From Verrucomicrobiia bacterium (GTDB lineage: Bacteria > Verrucomicrobiota > Verrucomicrobiia > Limisphaerales > DSYF01), in the NCBI GenBank assembly GCA_035765895.1, contig DASTWL010000009.1, positions 1-57,685 on the forward strand: DNA of 57,685 nucleotides, written 5' to 3'. This document shows positions 39,880-49,691 of the stretch, piece after piece. Made by a program: the position numbers and the translations under genes. The notes below the pieces were generated by a model that was given only the letters and a program-made list of their open reading frames with translations, ran no database searches and was not told the DNA's origin. The stretch's first letter is position 1, and the number at the start of each line of letters is the position of its first letter.

Positions 39880-42033
39880 ATGTTCACTTGGAAACGCAGT
39901 GTGATCGTCGCGGCCGCCACCGCTTTTGCCGCGGGTTGCGCCACCTACTCCCGGACTGTGAAGTTGCATTATCCTGTCACGCCCACCACCAACGTCGTGG
40001 ACAATTACCACGGCACGCTCGTCGCGGATCCCTATCGCTGGCTGGAGGATGACAACTCGCCGCAAACCAAGGCGTGGGTCGAGGCCGAGAACAAGGTGAC
40101 GTTCGCCTATCTGAACGCGATTCCGGGCCGCGCCGCCCTCAAGGCGCGGCTGACCAGTCTGTGGAATTACGAGCGCTACGGCGTGCCCTTCAAGGCCGGT
40201 GACCGGTATTTCTACTCGCGCAACGACGGCCTGCAAAATCAGAGCGTGCTCTACACCGTGGATTCCCTGAACGGCGAACCGCGGGTGCTGCTCGATCCGA
40301 ACACGTTGTCCAAGGACGGCACGGTGGCGCTGGCCGGAATCGCCATCAGCGAGGACGGCAATCGGATGGCCTACGGCCTGGCCACGGCGGGTTCGGATTG
40401 GAATGAATGGAAAGTCCGTGACGTGCGCACCGGGCAGGATCTGCCCGACCATCTGCAATGGGTGAAGTTCAGCGGCGCGTCCTGGCTCAAGGACGGCAGC
40501 GGGTTTTTCTACAGCCGTTACGATGCGCCCAAGCCCGGCGCGGCGCTGACCGGCGTGAACAAATTTCAAAAGCTCTATCTTCACAAGCTCGGCACGGACC
40601 AGTCGGCGGATGAACTCGTTTACGAGCGCAAGGACCAACCCGACTGGGGTTTTGGCGGCGATGTCACGGAAGATGGGCGCTACCTCATCATCACCGTGAG
40701 CGAAGGCACCGATCCGAAGAACCGCGTGCTTTACCGGGACCTCACCCGGCCGGGCGCGCCGGTGGTCGAGCTGCTGATGGATTTCGACGCCAGCTACAAC
40801 TTCGTCGGCAACGACGGTCCGGTGTTCTGGTTCAAGACCGATCTCAATGCGCCGCGCGGCCGGGTCATCGCCGTGGATGTGACGCAGCCGGCGCGCGCGA
40901 ACTGGCGCGAAGTCATCCCACAAAGCGCGGAAACCCTGCAAGGCGTCAGCGTCCTGAACAATCAATTTGTGGCCGAATACCTCAAGGACGCGCATACGGC
41001 GGTGAAGGTATTCCGGCTCGACGGCACCTTCGCCCATGACGTGGCCCTGCCCGGACTGGGCACAGCGGGCGGTTTCGGAGGCAAACGGAATTATACCGAG
41101 ACGTTTTACAGCTTCACCAGCTTTACCGCGCCGGGAACGATTTACCGCTACGACCTGACGACGGGCGAGAGCACCGTGTTCCGCCAGCCCAGGGTGGATT
41201 TCGACGCCGATGCCTACGAGACGAGGCAGGTCTTTTACACCAGCAAGGACGGCACCCGCGTGCCGATGTTCATTGTCAGCAAGCGCGGCCTCCGGCTCGA
41301 CGGCCAGAATCCCACGCTCCTTTACGGCTACGGCGGGTTCGACATCAGCCTGACGCCCGGCTTCAGCGTCAGCCGCATTGCGTGGCTGGAAATGGGCGGC
41401 GTTTATGCACTGGCAAACTTGCGGGGCGGCGGCGAATACGGCGAAGAATGGCACCAGGCCGGGACGAAACTGCACAAGCAAAACGTCTTCGACGACTTCA
41501 TCGGTGCCGCGGAATGGTTAATTGCCAACCACTACACGTCACCGAAGAAGCTCGCGATTCAGGGCGGCAGCAACGGCGGCCTGCTCATCGGCGCCTGCAT
41601 GACGCAGCGGCCGGATCTCTTTGGCGTGGCGCTGCCGGCGGTCGGCGTGATGGACATGCTGCGCTTCCATAAATTCACCATCGGCTGGGCGTGGGCGTCG
41701 GATTACGGTTCCTCCGACGATCCGGGGCAGTTCAAGGCGCTTTACGCCTACTCGCCGTATCACAACTTGAAGCCCGGGGTGAAATACCCCGCGACATTGA
41801 TCACCACGGCGGATCACGACGATCGCGTGGTGCCGGCGCACAGCTTCAAGTTCGCCGCGCGCTTGCAGGCCGATCAGGCAGGCCATCAGCCGGTGCTGAT
41901 CCGCATCGAAACCAAGGCCGGGCACGGCGCAGGCAAACCCACCACCAAACTGATTGAAGAAACCACCGACATCCTGAGCTTCCTCGCGAAGAATCTCGGG
42001 ATGGGCGAACCGTTCGCCGGACGCCAGCCGTAA
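39880..42033 (+). CDS. Prolyl oligopeptidase family serine peptidase, lipoprotein
   Basis: The 717-residue protein has a lipobox (AFAAGC near residue 18). It continues with the prolyl oligopeptidase start 'DNYHGTLVADPYRWLEDDNS', a beta-propeller of about 320 residues, and the alpha/beta hydrolase domain: 'YGYGGFDISLTPGF', 'LRGGGEYGEEWHQAG', the nucleophile Ser in 'IQGGSNGGLLIGA', Asp in 'DHDDRVVPAHSFKF' and His in 'TKAGHGAGKPT'. It cleaves short peptides after proline. The ATG at 39880 gives the lipoprotein signal. Location is probably the periplasmic face of a membrane. Confidence 0.92.
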   Translation: MFTWKRSVIVAAATAFAAGCATYSRTVKLHYPVTPTTNVVDNYHGTLVADPYRWLEDDNSPQTKAWVEAENKVTFAYLNAIPGRAALKARLTSLWNYERYGVPFKAGDRYFYSRNDGLQNQSVLYTVDSLNGEPRVLLDPNTLSKDGTVALAGIAISEDGNRMAYGLATAGSDWNEWKVRDVRTGQDLPDHLQWVKFSGASWLKDGSGFFYSRYDAPKPGAALTGVNKFQKLYLHKLGTDQSADELVYERKDQPDWGFGGDVTEDGRYLIITVSEGTDPKNRVLYRDLTRPGAPVVELLMDFDASYNFVGNDGPVFWFKTDLNAPRGRVIAVDVTQPARANWREVIPQSAETLQGVSVLNNQFVAEYLKDAHTAVKVFRLDGTFAHDVALPGLGTAGGFGGKRNYTETFYSFTSFTAPGTIYRYDLTTGESTVFRQPRVDFDADAYETRQVFYTSKDGTRVPMFIVSKRGLRLDGQNPTLLYGYGGFDISLTPGFSVSRIAWLEMGGVYALANLRGGGEYGEEWHQAGTKLHKQNVFDDFIGAAEWLIANHYTSPKKLAIQGGSNGGLLIGACMTQRPDLFGVALPAVGVMDMLRFHKFTIGWAWASDYGSSDDPGQFKALYAYSPYHNLKPGVKYPATLITTADHDDRVVPAHSFKFAARLQADQAGHQPVLIRIETKAGHGAGKPTTKLIEETTDILSFLAKNLGMGEPFAGRQP

Positions 42034-42045
42034 GCAGCGCCCCGC

Positions 42046-44325
42046 TCAGTTGCGCCCGGTCTTGCCCCGGTTCAGCGCTTCGGTGAACCAATCCACCGGC
42101 TGCGGCTTGGCCGGCTTGGCGGGCGGGCGCGGGCCGCTGGAACCGCCGCCCGCGATGCGCCCGGCCGGCGCACCGATTTGCGGTGCGGCCTTCATGGAAA
42201 GCCCGATGCGTTTGCGCGGCAGGTCCACTTCCATCACGGTTACCATGACCTTTTGATGCACCTTCACGACTTCGGCCGGATCCTTCACAAACCGGTCCGC
42301 GAGCTGGCTCACGTGGACGAGGCCGTCCTGATGCACGCCGATATCCACAAACGCGCCGAACGCCGTCACGTTGGTTACGATGCCCGGCAGCTTCATGCCC
42401 GGCTTCAAATCCTCCATTTTCTCGATGCCGCTCTGGAACGAGAAGACTTCAAACTGCTGGCGCGGGTCGCGGCCCGGCTTGGCCAGCTCGGCGAGAATGT
42501 CATTCAACGTCGGCAGCCCGACGGTTTCCGAGACGTAGCGTTCCGGCTTGATTTTCTGCCGCAGCGCCGCGTCCCGCAGCAAGTCGCCGACCGAGCAGTT
42601 CAAGTCCTGCGCCATGCGATCCACGATGGCGTAGCTCTCCGGGTGGACGGCGCTGGCGTCGAGCGGATGTTCGCCGTCGCGAATGCGCAGAAAGCCCGCG
42701 GCCTGCTCGAACGCCTTGGGCCCGAGGCGCGGCACCTGCTTCAATTCGGCGCGTGACTTGAACGGGCCGTTTTCGTTGCGATGTGACACGATGTTCGCCG
42801 CCAGCACGGGGCCGAGCCCGGAAACATAGCCGAGCAACTGCTTGCTCGCCGTGTTCAACTCCACGCCAACGCCGTTCACGCAGCTCATCACCACGTCGTC
42901 GAGACTGCGCTTGAGCGCGGCCTGGTCCACGTCGTGTTGATACTGGCCGACGCCGATGGATTTGGGGTCGAGTTTCACCAGTTCCGCCAGCGGGTCCATG
43001 AGCCGCCGGCCAATGGAAACGGCGCCGCGCACCGTGACGTCGTGAGTCGGGAATTCCTCGCGGGCCACTTCGGACGCCGAGTAGATCGAGGCGCCGCTTT
43101 CGTTCACCATGACGATGGGAATGTTCGCGGGCAGCTTGAGCGCGCGAACGAATGTCTCCGTCTCGCGGCTGGCGGTGCCGTTGCCGATGGCCACCGCTTC
43201 GAGCTGATATTGCCGCACGAGGCGCAGCACGACTTCCGCGGCTTCGCGCACCTCGCCGGCGGAGGCGGCGGTTGGATAAATGACCTCGTGGTGCAGCAAC
43301 TTTCCCTGCCGGTCGAGACAGACGACCTTGCAGCCCGTGCGAAATCCCGGATCGATGGCCAGCACGTTCCTGCGCCCGAGCGGTGGCGCGAGGAGCAGTT
43401 CACGCAGGTTTTCCGCGAAGACCCGGATGGCCTCGGCGTCGGCGCGTTTCTTGGATTCAAGGCGCATTTCGACCTCGATGGCCGGGCCGAGCAGGCGTTT
43501 GTAGCCGTCCTCGACGGCGAGGCGCACCTGTTCGGCGGCCGGGCTGCGGCCGCGGACGAACAGTGGTTCCAGCAGCGGCAACACGGCCTCTTCGGGCGGC
43601 GTGATGCGCATCATCAAAAATCCCTCCGTTTCGCCGCGCCGGATGGCGAGCAGGCGGTGGCTGGGAATCTTGGCGAGCGCCTCGCTCCAGTCGAAGTAAT
43701 CCTTGAACTTCGCCGCCGCCTCCAGCTGGTCGGGCACGACCTTGGAGCGGACGACGGCCTGGTTCCAAAACAATTCACGCAGTTTGGCGCGTGCCTGGGC
43801 GTCGTCGCTGATGCGTTCGGCAAGAATGTCACGCGCGCCCGCGAGCGCCACCTCGGCCGTAGCGACGCCTTTTTCTGCATTCACATACGCCTGCGCTTCG
43901 TGCTCGGGGTCCAGCGCGGGCGCTTGTGCGAACAGCAAATCCGCCAGCGGTTCGAGGCCCTGTTCCTTGGCGATGGTCGCGCGCGTGCGACGCTTCGGGC
44001 GGTAGGGCTGGTAAATGTCCTCCAGGGCCGTCACGCTGTCCGCGCCCGCCACGGCGGCCTGCAATTCCGGCGTCAGCAGGTTGCGTTCCTCGAGCGATTT
44101 CAGAATTGTCGTGCGGCGTTGATCCAGTTCGGCCAGCGCGAGGAGACGTTCGCGGATGCTGGTGATGGCCACTTCGTCCAGTGAGCCGGTCGCTTCCTTG
44201 CGGTAGCGGGCGATGAACGGCACCGTGGCGCCTTCGGCAAACAGTCTGGCCGTGGCGGCCACCTGCCGTGGTTGAACTTGCAATTCGCCGGCGATTTTTT
44301 GGATGTGCGCTTCGTTCATGAACAA
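42046..44325 (-). CDS. tex: Tex family transcription accessory protein
   Basis: The 759-residue protein begins 'IQKIAGELQVQPRQVAATAR', and shows the Tex hallmarks 'GATVPFIARYRKEATGSLDE', the YqgF-like nuclease fold ('LAIDPGFRTGCKVV'), the helix-hairpin-helix 'GPVLAANIVSHRNENGPFKS', and a C-terminal S1 domain 'PGIVTNVTAFGAFVDIGVHQ', 'DGLVHVSQLADRFV'. A short Pro/Gly-rich tail follows. Tex binds nucleic acid and acts in transcription. Start at 44325 or 44319 (both Met). Convergent with the peptidase gene. Confidence 0.94.
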   Translation of the reverse strand: MFMNEAHIQKIAGELQVQPRQVAATARLFAEGATVPFIARYRKEATGSLDEVAITSIRERLLALAELDQRRTTILKSLEERNLLTPELQAAVAGADSVTALEDIYQPYRPKRRTRATIAKEQGLEPLADLLFAQAPALDPEHEAQAYVNAEKGVATAEVALAGARDILAERISDDAQARAKLRELFWNQAVVRSKVVPDQLEAAAKFKDYFDWSEALAKIPSHRLLAIRRGETEGFLMMRITPPEEAVLPLLEPLFVRGRSPAAEQVRLAVEDGYKRLLGPAIEVEMRLESKKRADAEAIRVFAENLRELLLAPPLGRRNVLAIDPGFRTGCKVVCLDRQGKLLHHEVIYPTAASAGEVREAAEVVLRLVRQYQLEAVAIGNGTASRETETFVRALKLPANIPIVMVNESGASIYSASEVAREEFPTHDVTVRGAVSIGRRLMDPLAELVKLDPKSIGVGQYQHDVDQAALKRSLDDVVMSCVNGVGVELNTASKQLLGYVSGLGPVLAANIVSHRNENGPFKSRAELKQVPRLGPKAFEQAAGFLRIRDGEHPLDASAVHPESYAIVDRMAQDLNCSVGDLLRDAALRQKIKPERYVSETVGLPTLNDILAELAKPGRDPRQQFEVFSFQSGIEKMEDLKPGMKLPGIVTNVTAFGAFVDIGVHQDGLVHVSQLADRFVKDPAEVVKVHQKVMVTVMEVDLPRKRIGLSMKAAPQIGAPAGRIAGGGSSGPRPPAKPAKPQPVDWFTEALNRGKTGRN

Positions 44326-44446
44326 CGGGCTGCTTCAAATAGCGAAGCCCGCGGCGCCTGTAAAACGAAATGGCAGCGGACCTCGGAAAACATCCGCGTG
44401 GCGTTGACGGCGACGCTTGTTCCCCGCCAACTTGGCTCCGCAACGC

Positions 44447-45109
44447 ATGCCCATTCGCGCCATCACCTTTGACGTTGGCGGCACGCTCATCGAGCCGTGG
44501 CCGTCGGTGGGCCACGTGTATGCGGAGGTGGCGGAGCGGTTTGGCGTGAACGGCGTGGCGCCGGACCGGCTGACGGAGAATTTCATCCGCGCCTGGAAAG
44601 CGCGGTCAGGCTTTGACTATTCGCGCGAGAGCTGGTTCGCGCTCGTCCGTGAAACATTCGCTGAACAGGCCGCGCGTTTGCCCGCGGCATTTTTTCCGGC
44701 GGTTTTCGACCGTTTCGCCGACGCCGACACGTGGCGTCTTTACGATGATGTTTTGCCGGCGCTGGAGGCGTTGGCGCGGCGTGGCGTGAAACTGGGAGTG
44801 ATTTCCAACTGGGACGATCGCCTGCGACCGCTGCTGGCGGCGCTCGATCTCACCCGCTTCTTCACGAGCATCGTCGTCTCGTGCGAACTCGGCTCGACCA
44901 AGCCCGACGCGCGCCTGTTTCGGCGGGCCGCCGCGGAATTGGGGGTGGCGCCCGGGGAACTGCTGCACGTGGGTGACAGCGCGATCATGGACGTGGCGGG
45001 TGCTCAGAGTGCGGGTGCCGTCGGTTGCCGGGTGCGACGCCGGGCGGCGGCCGCGGCGGCCCACGAGGTCGGTGCTCTGACGGATCTGATCGGCCGATTG
45101 GGGGATTAG
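44447..45109 (+). CDS. HAD-family phosphatase
   Basis: The 220-residue protein has HAD motif I in 'AITFDVGGTLIEPWPSVG' (the second Asp of DxD is replaced by Gly, as in HDHD3-like members), motif II in 'LGVISNWDDRL', the Lys of motif III in 'GSTKPDARLFR' and motif IV 'LLHVGDSAIMDVAGAQSAG'. The missing second Asp would impair a typical phosphatase, so the activity is uncertain. The ATG at 44447 is the only sensible start. The neighbour upstream is the divergent tex gene. Confidence 0.85.
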   Translation: MPIRAITFDVGGTLIEPWPSVGHVYAEVAERFGVNGVAPDRLTENFIRAWKARSGFDYSRESWFALVRETFAEQAARLPAAFFPAVFDRFADADTWRLYDDVLPALEALARRGVKLGVISNWDDRLRPLLAALDLTRFFTSIVVSCELGSTKPDARLFRRAAAELGVAPGELLHVGDSAIMDVAGAQSAGAVGCRVRRRAAAAAAHEVGALTDLIGRLGD

Positions 45110-45247
45110 GGCCGATAACGACGGCACCATATTGCCTTATACCGCGAACGCTGCGTTGACGCTGATTCGCCAGCGTGGCTAAATTTCGAGGTTGTCAGAA
45201 GGGGCGTTTGCTTTGCCAAGCCTTCCGAAGACGTAAATCCACCACGC

Positions 45248-46069
45248 ATGAACATCGTAGCCAGATTATTTGGTTCGACGCTGGGCAAAAAATACATCAT
45301 GGCCGTCACCGGGGCGGCGATGGTGCTTTTTGTCACGGCACACATGATCGGGAACCTGCAACTGTTCCTCGGCCCCGAGGCGCTCAACCGCTACGCGCAC
45401 TTTTTGCAGAGCAACATCGAACTGCTCTGGCCCGCGCGTCTGGGCCTGCTGGCCATGGTCGCACTGCACGTCTGGGCCGCGTTGACCTTGAGCCTCGAAA
45501 ACAAGGCCGCGCGGCCGGTTGAATACGGCCACGGCAAAAGCCCGTTCGGCTCCACCCTGGCCTCGCGCACGATGCTCGGCGGCGGCGCGGTCATCGCGTT
45601 GTTCATCGTGTTTCATCTGCTGCACTACACGGTCTGCGCCAAGGCGGTGAACTTTACCGGGATCGATTTCACGCAACTGCACGACGCCGAGGGACGCCAC
45701 GACGTGTATGCAATGGTCGTTTACGGCTTCGGCGTCTGGTATGTGGCGGCGTTTTACATTTTCGCCGTCGGCTGTCTGGCCGTGCATCTGAGTCACGGCA
45801 TCGGCGCGATGTTCCAGTCGCTCGGCTGGCGCAACCACGCCTGGTGGCCGGTGATCAGCCAGGCTGCCAAAATCTGGGCCGTGGTGCTGTTTCTCGGCTA
45901 CGCGGTCGTGCCGGGCGCGGTGCTGGCGGGTTACGGCAAAAGCTACGTGAATGGACTGACGCCGCTGGCGTGCTGCCTGCCGGCGTCCGTAGCCGCCCCA
46001 GCCGGGCAACCGTCCGACACCCCGGCGGCCACCAACGCGCCGGCCGCTACTTCCGAGGAGGCGAAATAA
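45248..46069 (+). CDS. sdhC: Succinate dehydrogenase cytochrome b subunit
   Basis: The 273-residue membrane anchor of the three-subunit type has five hydrophobic helices and starts '[20 protein letters not shown]'. The helix region includes '[19 protein letters not shown]' and '[15 protein letters not shown]', with histidines for haem b. The C terminus has an Ala/Pro/Thr-rich tail of about 40 residues not present in most homologues. It starts sdhC-A-(ORF6N)-B and passes electrons to quinone. The sdhA ATG is one base beyond the stop, with GGAGG overlapping the end of the gene. Confidence 0.93.
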   Translation: MNIVARLFGSTLGKKYIMAVTGAAMVLFVTAHMIGNLQLFLGPEALNRYAHFLQSNIELLWPARLGLLAMVALHVWAALTLSLENKAARPVEYGHGKSPFGSTLASRTMLGGGAVIALFIVFHLLHYTVCAKAVNFTGIDFTQLHDAEGRHDVYAMVVYGFGVWYVAAFYIFAVGCLAVHLSHGIGAMFQSLGWRNHAWWPVISQAAKIWAVVLFLGYAVVPGAVLAGYGKSYVNGLTPLACCLPASVAAPAGQPSDTPAATNAPAATSEEAK

Positions 46070-46070
46070 C

Positions 46071-48032
46071 ATGGCCACGCTGAATTCCAACACCCCGTCC
46101 GGCCCGCTCGCGCAAAAGTGGGAAAAACACAAGTTCGCCACCAAGCTCATCAACCCGGCGAACAAGCGGAAATACAAGGTCATCGTCGTGGGTGCCGGCC
46201 TTGGTGGCGCATCCGCTGCCGCCACGCTGGCCGAACTCGGCTACGACGTGCACAACTTTGTGTTCCACGATTCGCCCCGGCGCGCCCACTCGGTCGCGGC
46301 GCAGGGCGGCATCAACGCGGCGAAGAATTACCAGAGCGACGGCGACTCGGTGTATCGCCTGTTTTACGACACCATCAAGGGCGGTGACTTCCGTTCGCGT
46401 GAAGCCAACGTGCACCGGCTCGCCGAAGTGTCGGTCAACATCATTGACCAGTGCGTCGCGCAGGGCGTGCCGTTTGCCCGCGAATACGGCGGCCTGCTCG
46501 ACAACCGCTCCTTCGGCGGCGCGCAGGTTTCCCGCACGTTCTACGCGCGCGGCCAGACCGGCCAGCAATTGCTGCTCGGCGCGTATTCGGCGTTGAACAA
46601 GATGATCGCCGCTGGTGGCGTGAAGTCTTACACGCATTCCGAAATGCTCGACCTCGTCGTGGTGGACGGCCACGCGAAGGGCATCATCGTTCGCAACCTC
46701 CAAACCGGCGAAATCACGCGGCACAACGCCGACGCGGTCGTGCTGGCGACGGGCGGTTATGGCAACGTGTTCAACCTCGCCACCTACGCGCGCGGCTCGA
46801 ACGCGACTGCGATCTGGCGCGCCTACAAGCGCGGCGCGTGCTTCGGCAACCCGTGCTACACGCAGATTCACCCGACGTGCATCCCCGTCAGCGGCGATTA
46901 CCAGTCGAAGCTCACGCTGATGAGCGAGTCGCTCCGCAACGACGGCCGCATCTGGGTGCCCAAGCGCAAGGAAGACTGCCAGAAGAACCCGGCGGACATT
47001 CCCGAGACGGACCGCGATTACTATCTCGAACGCATGTATGCGGCGTTTGGCAACCTCGCGCCCCGCGACATCGCGAGCCGCGCGGCCAAGCTGGTGTGCG
47101 ACGAAGGCCGCGGCGTCGGTCAGACCGGGCTGGGCGTGTATCTCGACTTCGCCGATTCGATCAAGCGTCTCGGCGAGGACAAGGTCCGCGAGCGTTATGG
47201 CAACCTGTTCGCGATGTATCACGAAATTACCAACGAGGACGCCTATAAAACGCCGATGCGCATCTATCCGGCGGTGCACTACACGATGGGCGGCCTGTGG
47301 GTGGATTACAACTTGATGAGCAATCTGCCCGGCCTGTTCGTGCTCGGTGAGGCGAACTTCTCCGACCACGGCGCCAACCGGCTCGGCGCCAGCGCGCTGA
47401 TGCAGGGCTTGAGCGACGGTTATTTCGTCTTGCCCGCGACCATCTCCGGTTATCTTGCGACGCAAAGCCCGGGCAAGCGTCCGGCGACGGACGATGGTTT
47501 CTTCAAGGAAGCCGAGGAGAACGTCCGCAACATCACCAAACGCCTGCTGGGCAACAAAGGCCGGCGCACGCCCGACAGCTTCCACAAACAGCTCGGCAAA
47601 CTCATGTGGGAATATTGCGGCATGGCCCGCAACAAGGCCGGACTCGAAAAGGGCATCAAGTTGATCGCCGAACTGCGTGCAGAGTATTGGCAGGACGTCA
47701 AGGTGGCCGGCGAAGAAGGCGAATGGAACCAGTCCCTCGAAAAGGCCGGGCGTGTGGCCGATTTCCTCGAACTGGGCGAACTTATGTGCCGCGACGCGTT
47801 GCACCGCGAGGAAAGCTGCGGCGGCCATTTCCGCGAGGAATATCAATACACCCAGGCCGATCCCGAAGTGAAGCAAGGTCTCGTCAACCCCGGCGACGTG
47901 AAGCGCCGCGACGATCAGTTCGCCTACGTGGCCGGCTGGGAATACGCCGGTTCACCCGACAAGGCGCCGATTCTGAACAAGGAACCGCTCGTGTATGAGG
48001 AGGTTCACATGAGCACGCGGAGCTATAAATGA
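46071..48032 (+). CDS. sdhA: Succinate dehydrogenase/fumarate reductase flavoprotein subunit
   Basis: The 653-residue subunit oxidises succinate to fumarate. It has the dinucleotide fold '[20 protein letters not shown]', the covalent FAD histidine in '[20 protein letters not shown]' and the '[15 protein letters not shown]' strand. It also has the active-site 'HPTCIP', '[18 protein letters not shown]' and '[20 protein letters not shown]'. The length fits the Bacteroidetes/Chlamydia-type enzyme. The next gene on the strand is not sdhB but an ORF6N-domain gene (54 bases on). Confidence 0.95.
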   Translation: MATLNSNTPSGPLAQKWEKHKFATKLINPANKRKYKVIVVGAGLGGASAAATLAELGYDVHNFVFHDSPRRAHSVAAQGGINAAKNYQSDGDSVYRLFYDTIKGGDFRSREANVHRLAEVSVNIIDQCVAQGVPFAREYGGLLDNRSFGGAQVSRTFYARGQTGQQLLLGAYSALNKMIAAGGVKSYTHSEMLDLVVVDGHAKGIIVRNLQTGEITRHNADAVVLATGGYGNVFNLATYARGSNATAIWRAYKRGACFGNPCYTQIHPTCIPVSGDYQSKLTLMSESLRNDGRIWVPKRKEDCQKNPADIPETDRDYYLERMYAAFGNLAPRDIASRAAKLVCDEGRGVGQTGLGVYLDFADSIKRLGEDKVRERYGNLFAMYHEITNEDAYKTPMRIYPAVHYTMGGLWVDYNLMSNLPGLFVLGEANFSDHGANRLGASALMQGLSDGYFVLPATISGYLATQSPGKRPATDDGFFKEAEENVRNITKRLLGNKGRRTPDSFHKQLGKLMWEYCGMARNKAGLEKGIKLIAELRAEYWQDVKVAGEEGEWNQSLEKAGRVADFLELGELMCRDALHREESCGGHFREEYQYTQADPEVKQGLVNPGDVKRRDDQFAYVAGWEYAGSPDKAPILNKEPLVYEEVHMSTRSYK

Positions 48033-48037
48033 TGTAG

Positions 48038-48068
48038 AACTTGAGGTCACAATTTGTGACTTCAAGTT
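48038..48068. repeat. Palindromic repeat, copy 1 (upstream of the ORF6N gene)
   Basis: Arms AACTTGAGGTCACAA and TTGTGACTTCAAGTT (one mismatch) around a single base, 19 bases before the ORF6N ATG. The same palindrome occurs twice inside the ORF6N coding sequence. Confidence 0.8.
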
Positions 48069-48086
48069 TGCTGATGTTAAACACCC

Positions 48087-48725
48087 ATGAGCGAAGCCAA
48101 CCTCATCCCCGCCGGGCGCATTGAGCGCCGGATTCTGCTCCTGCGCGGGCAGAAGGTGATGTTGGATTTCGAGTTGGCTGAACTTTATGGCGTCGAAACA
48201 CGCACATTGAACCAGGCGGTCCAGCGCAATAAAGAGCGGTTCCCCGAGGATTTCATGTTTCAGCTCTCCGACCAGGAAGTTGCAACAGTTTTGAAATCAC
48301 AGATTGTGATTTCAAACGCCGAAACCCCCGAAATTCCCAAACAAAAGCCACGGAACTTGAAATCACAATTTGTGATTTCAAGTTTGGGCCACGGCGGACG
48401 GCGCAAGCCATACTTTGCCTTCACCGAACAGGGCGTCGCCATGCTTTCGAGCGTCCTGCGCAGCCCGCGCGCGGTGCTGGTCAACATCGCCATCATGCGG
48501 ACGTTCGTTCAGCTCCGGCAAATGCTGGCGTCGAGCGCGGAGATGTCCGGCAAGCTCGCGGCGTTGGAGGCGAAGTATGACAAGCAGTTCAAGGTGGTGT
48601 TCGACGCCATCCGCGAACTGATGAGTGACAAGGAAGCGTCGAAACCGAAGCGTGAAATCGGCTTTCACACCGCGATGCCCCGATCTGGCAAGGTCAATGG
48701 CCGGGTAAAGGCACGCAAATCGTAA
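48087..48725 (+). CDS. ORF6N-domain protein inserted between sdhA and sdhB
   Basis: The 212-residue protein begins '[20 protein letters not shown]', with '[20 protein letters not shown]', '[20 protein letters not shown]' and '[20 protein letters not shown]', the ORF6N (KilA-N-related) DNA-binding domain found in phage and mobile elements. The central block '[10 protein letters not shown]...[11 protein letters not shown]' repeats one motif twice, and each copy is encoded by a palindrome. The C-terminal part is helical and basic. ORF6N proteins are presumed DNA-binding regulators. It has no role in respiration and appears to have invaded the sdh operon without disrupting sdhA or sdhB. Confidence 0.88.
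   Translation: MSEANLIPAGRIERRILLLRGQKVMLDFELAELYGVETRTLNQAVQRNKERFPEDFMFQLSDQEVATVLKSQIVISNAETPEIPKQKPRNLKSQFVISSLGHGGRRKPYFAFTEQGVAMLSSVLRSPRAVLVNIAIMRTFVQLRQMLASSAEMSGKLAALEAKYDKQFKVVFDAIRELMSDKEASKPKREIGFHTAMPRSGKVNGRVKARKS
48291..48315. repeat. Palindromic repeat, copy 2 (in the ORF6N coding region)
   Basis: TTGAAATCACA and TGTGATTTCAA, perfect 11-bp arms with a 3-base centre. In frame it encodes 'LKSQIVIS'. Confidence 0.85.
48354..48384. repeat. Palindromic repeat, copy 3 (in the ORF6N coding region)
   Basis: AACTTGAAATCACAA and TTGTGATTTCAAGTT, a perfect 15-bp inverted repeat with a single-base centre. In frame it encodes '[10 protein letters not shown]'. Confidence 0.9.
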
Positions 48726-48753
48726 ATCAAAAATCGTAAATCACAAATTTCCT

Positions 48754-49530
48754 ATGAAGGTTAAGTTGAAAGTCTGGCGGCAGAAGAACCGGAACACGCC
48801 CGGTCAGTTCAAAACCTACGAGACGCCCGAGCTGAACGAAAACATGTCGTTCCTGGAGATGCTCGATGTGGTTAATGAGGAACTAGCCAACAAGGGCGAG
48901 GAGCCGATTGCGTTCGACCACGACTGCCGTGAAGGCATCTGCGGCACCTGCTCGCTGGTCATTGACGGCAAACCACACGGACCGCACAAGGGCGTGGCGA
49001 CCTGTCAGACTTACATGCGCAGCTTCAGGGACGGCGACGTCATCTGCGTCGAGCCGTTCCGCGCGAAGGCGTTTCCGCTCATCATGGATCTCGTCGTGGA
49101 CCGCAAGGCCTTTGACCGCATCCAGCACGCGGGCGGCTTCATCAGCGTCCGCACCGGCGCTGCGCCGGACGCGAACTCGATTCCCGTGCCGAAGGAAAAT
49201 GCCGACCTTGCCATGGATGCGGCGCAATGCATCGGCTGCGGCGCTTGTGTGGCCGCGTGCAAGAACGCCAGCGCGATGCTGTTCGTCGCCGCGAAGGTTT
49301 CCCACCTTGGTTTGATGCCCCAAGGCCAGCCCGAGCGTTACAAGCGCGTCAAGGCGATGGTCGAGCAGATGGACAGGGAAGGCTTTGGCGCCTGCACGGT
49401 GACCGGCAGTTGCGAAGCCGTGTGCCCGAAGGAAATCAGCCTCGACTTCATCGCCCGCATGAACCGCGATTACGGCGTTGCCCTGCTCAAGGGCGATCCC
49501 AAGGCAATCGCTGGCGGTGGCGCTGGCTGA
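48754..49530 (+). CDS. sdhB: Succinate dehydrogenase iron-sulfur subunit
   Basis: The 258-residue subunit links the flavoprotein to the membrane anchor. It has the [2Fe-2S] motif '[17 protein letters not shown]', the [4Fe-4S] motif '[13 protein letters not shown]' and the [3Fe-4S] motif '[14 protein letters not shown]'. Length is normal. It begins 28 bases after the ORF6N stop; the gap contains repeated 'AATCGTAAATC' units. Whether it is still read from the sdhC promoter depends on transcription through the ORF6N gene. Confidence 0.95.
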   Translation: MKVKLKVWRQKNRNTPGQFKTYETPELNENMSFLEMLDVVNEELANKGEEPIAFDHDCREGICGTCSLVIDGKPHGPHKGVATCQTYMRSFRDGDVICVEPFRAKAFPLIMDLVVDRKAFDRIQHAGGFISVRTGAAPDANSIPVPKENADLAMDAAQCIGCGACVAACKNASAMLFVAAKVSHLGLMPQGQPERYKRVKAMVEQMDREGFGACTVTGSCEAVCPKEISLDFIARMNRDYGVALLKGDPKAIAGGGAG

Positions 49531-49618
49531 TTTCATTTTCCAATCAACTTTCACGGCCCGTCACCGGCGACTGACTGGTGCCGGGCTTTCCGTTTTTACG
49601 GCTGAGGTCAGGCATCTC

Positions 49619-49658
49619 TACATCTGTAAAGATTCTGCTTGTCATCTTTACAGTTGTA
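49619..49658 (+). promoter_or_regulatory. Paired BlaI/MecI-type operators
   Basis: TACATCTGTA (49619-49628) and TACAGTTGTA (49649-49658) both match the TACA-nn-TGTA half-site pattern of BlaI/MecI repressors. The sequence between and around them is itself an inverted repeat (CTACATCTGTAAAGAT / ATCTTTACAGTTGTAG). They lie 34 bases before the repressor gene, suggesting autoregulation of the operon. Confidence 0.8.
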
Positions 49659-49691
49659 GAGATAGGCTCCCTGCATTGACGCAAAAATGCC

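Noticed and set aside
42934-44184. 416-residue plus-strand frame opposite tex
   Set aside because: Antisense shadow with biased composition.
46047-47876. 609-residue minus-strand frame opposite sdhA
   Set aside because: Antisense to a highly conserved gene, without recognisable domains.
48720-48752. 'AATCGTAAATC' units before sdhB as a regulatory repeat
   Set aside because: Only two short direct copies; too little to distinguish from chance in an AT-rich spacer.
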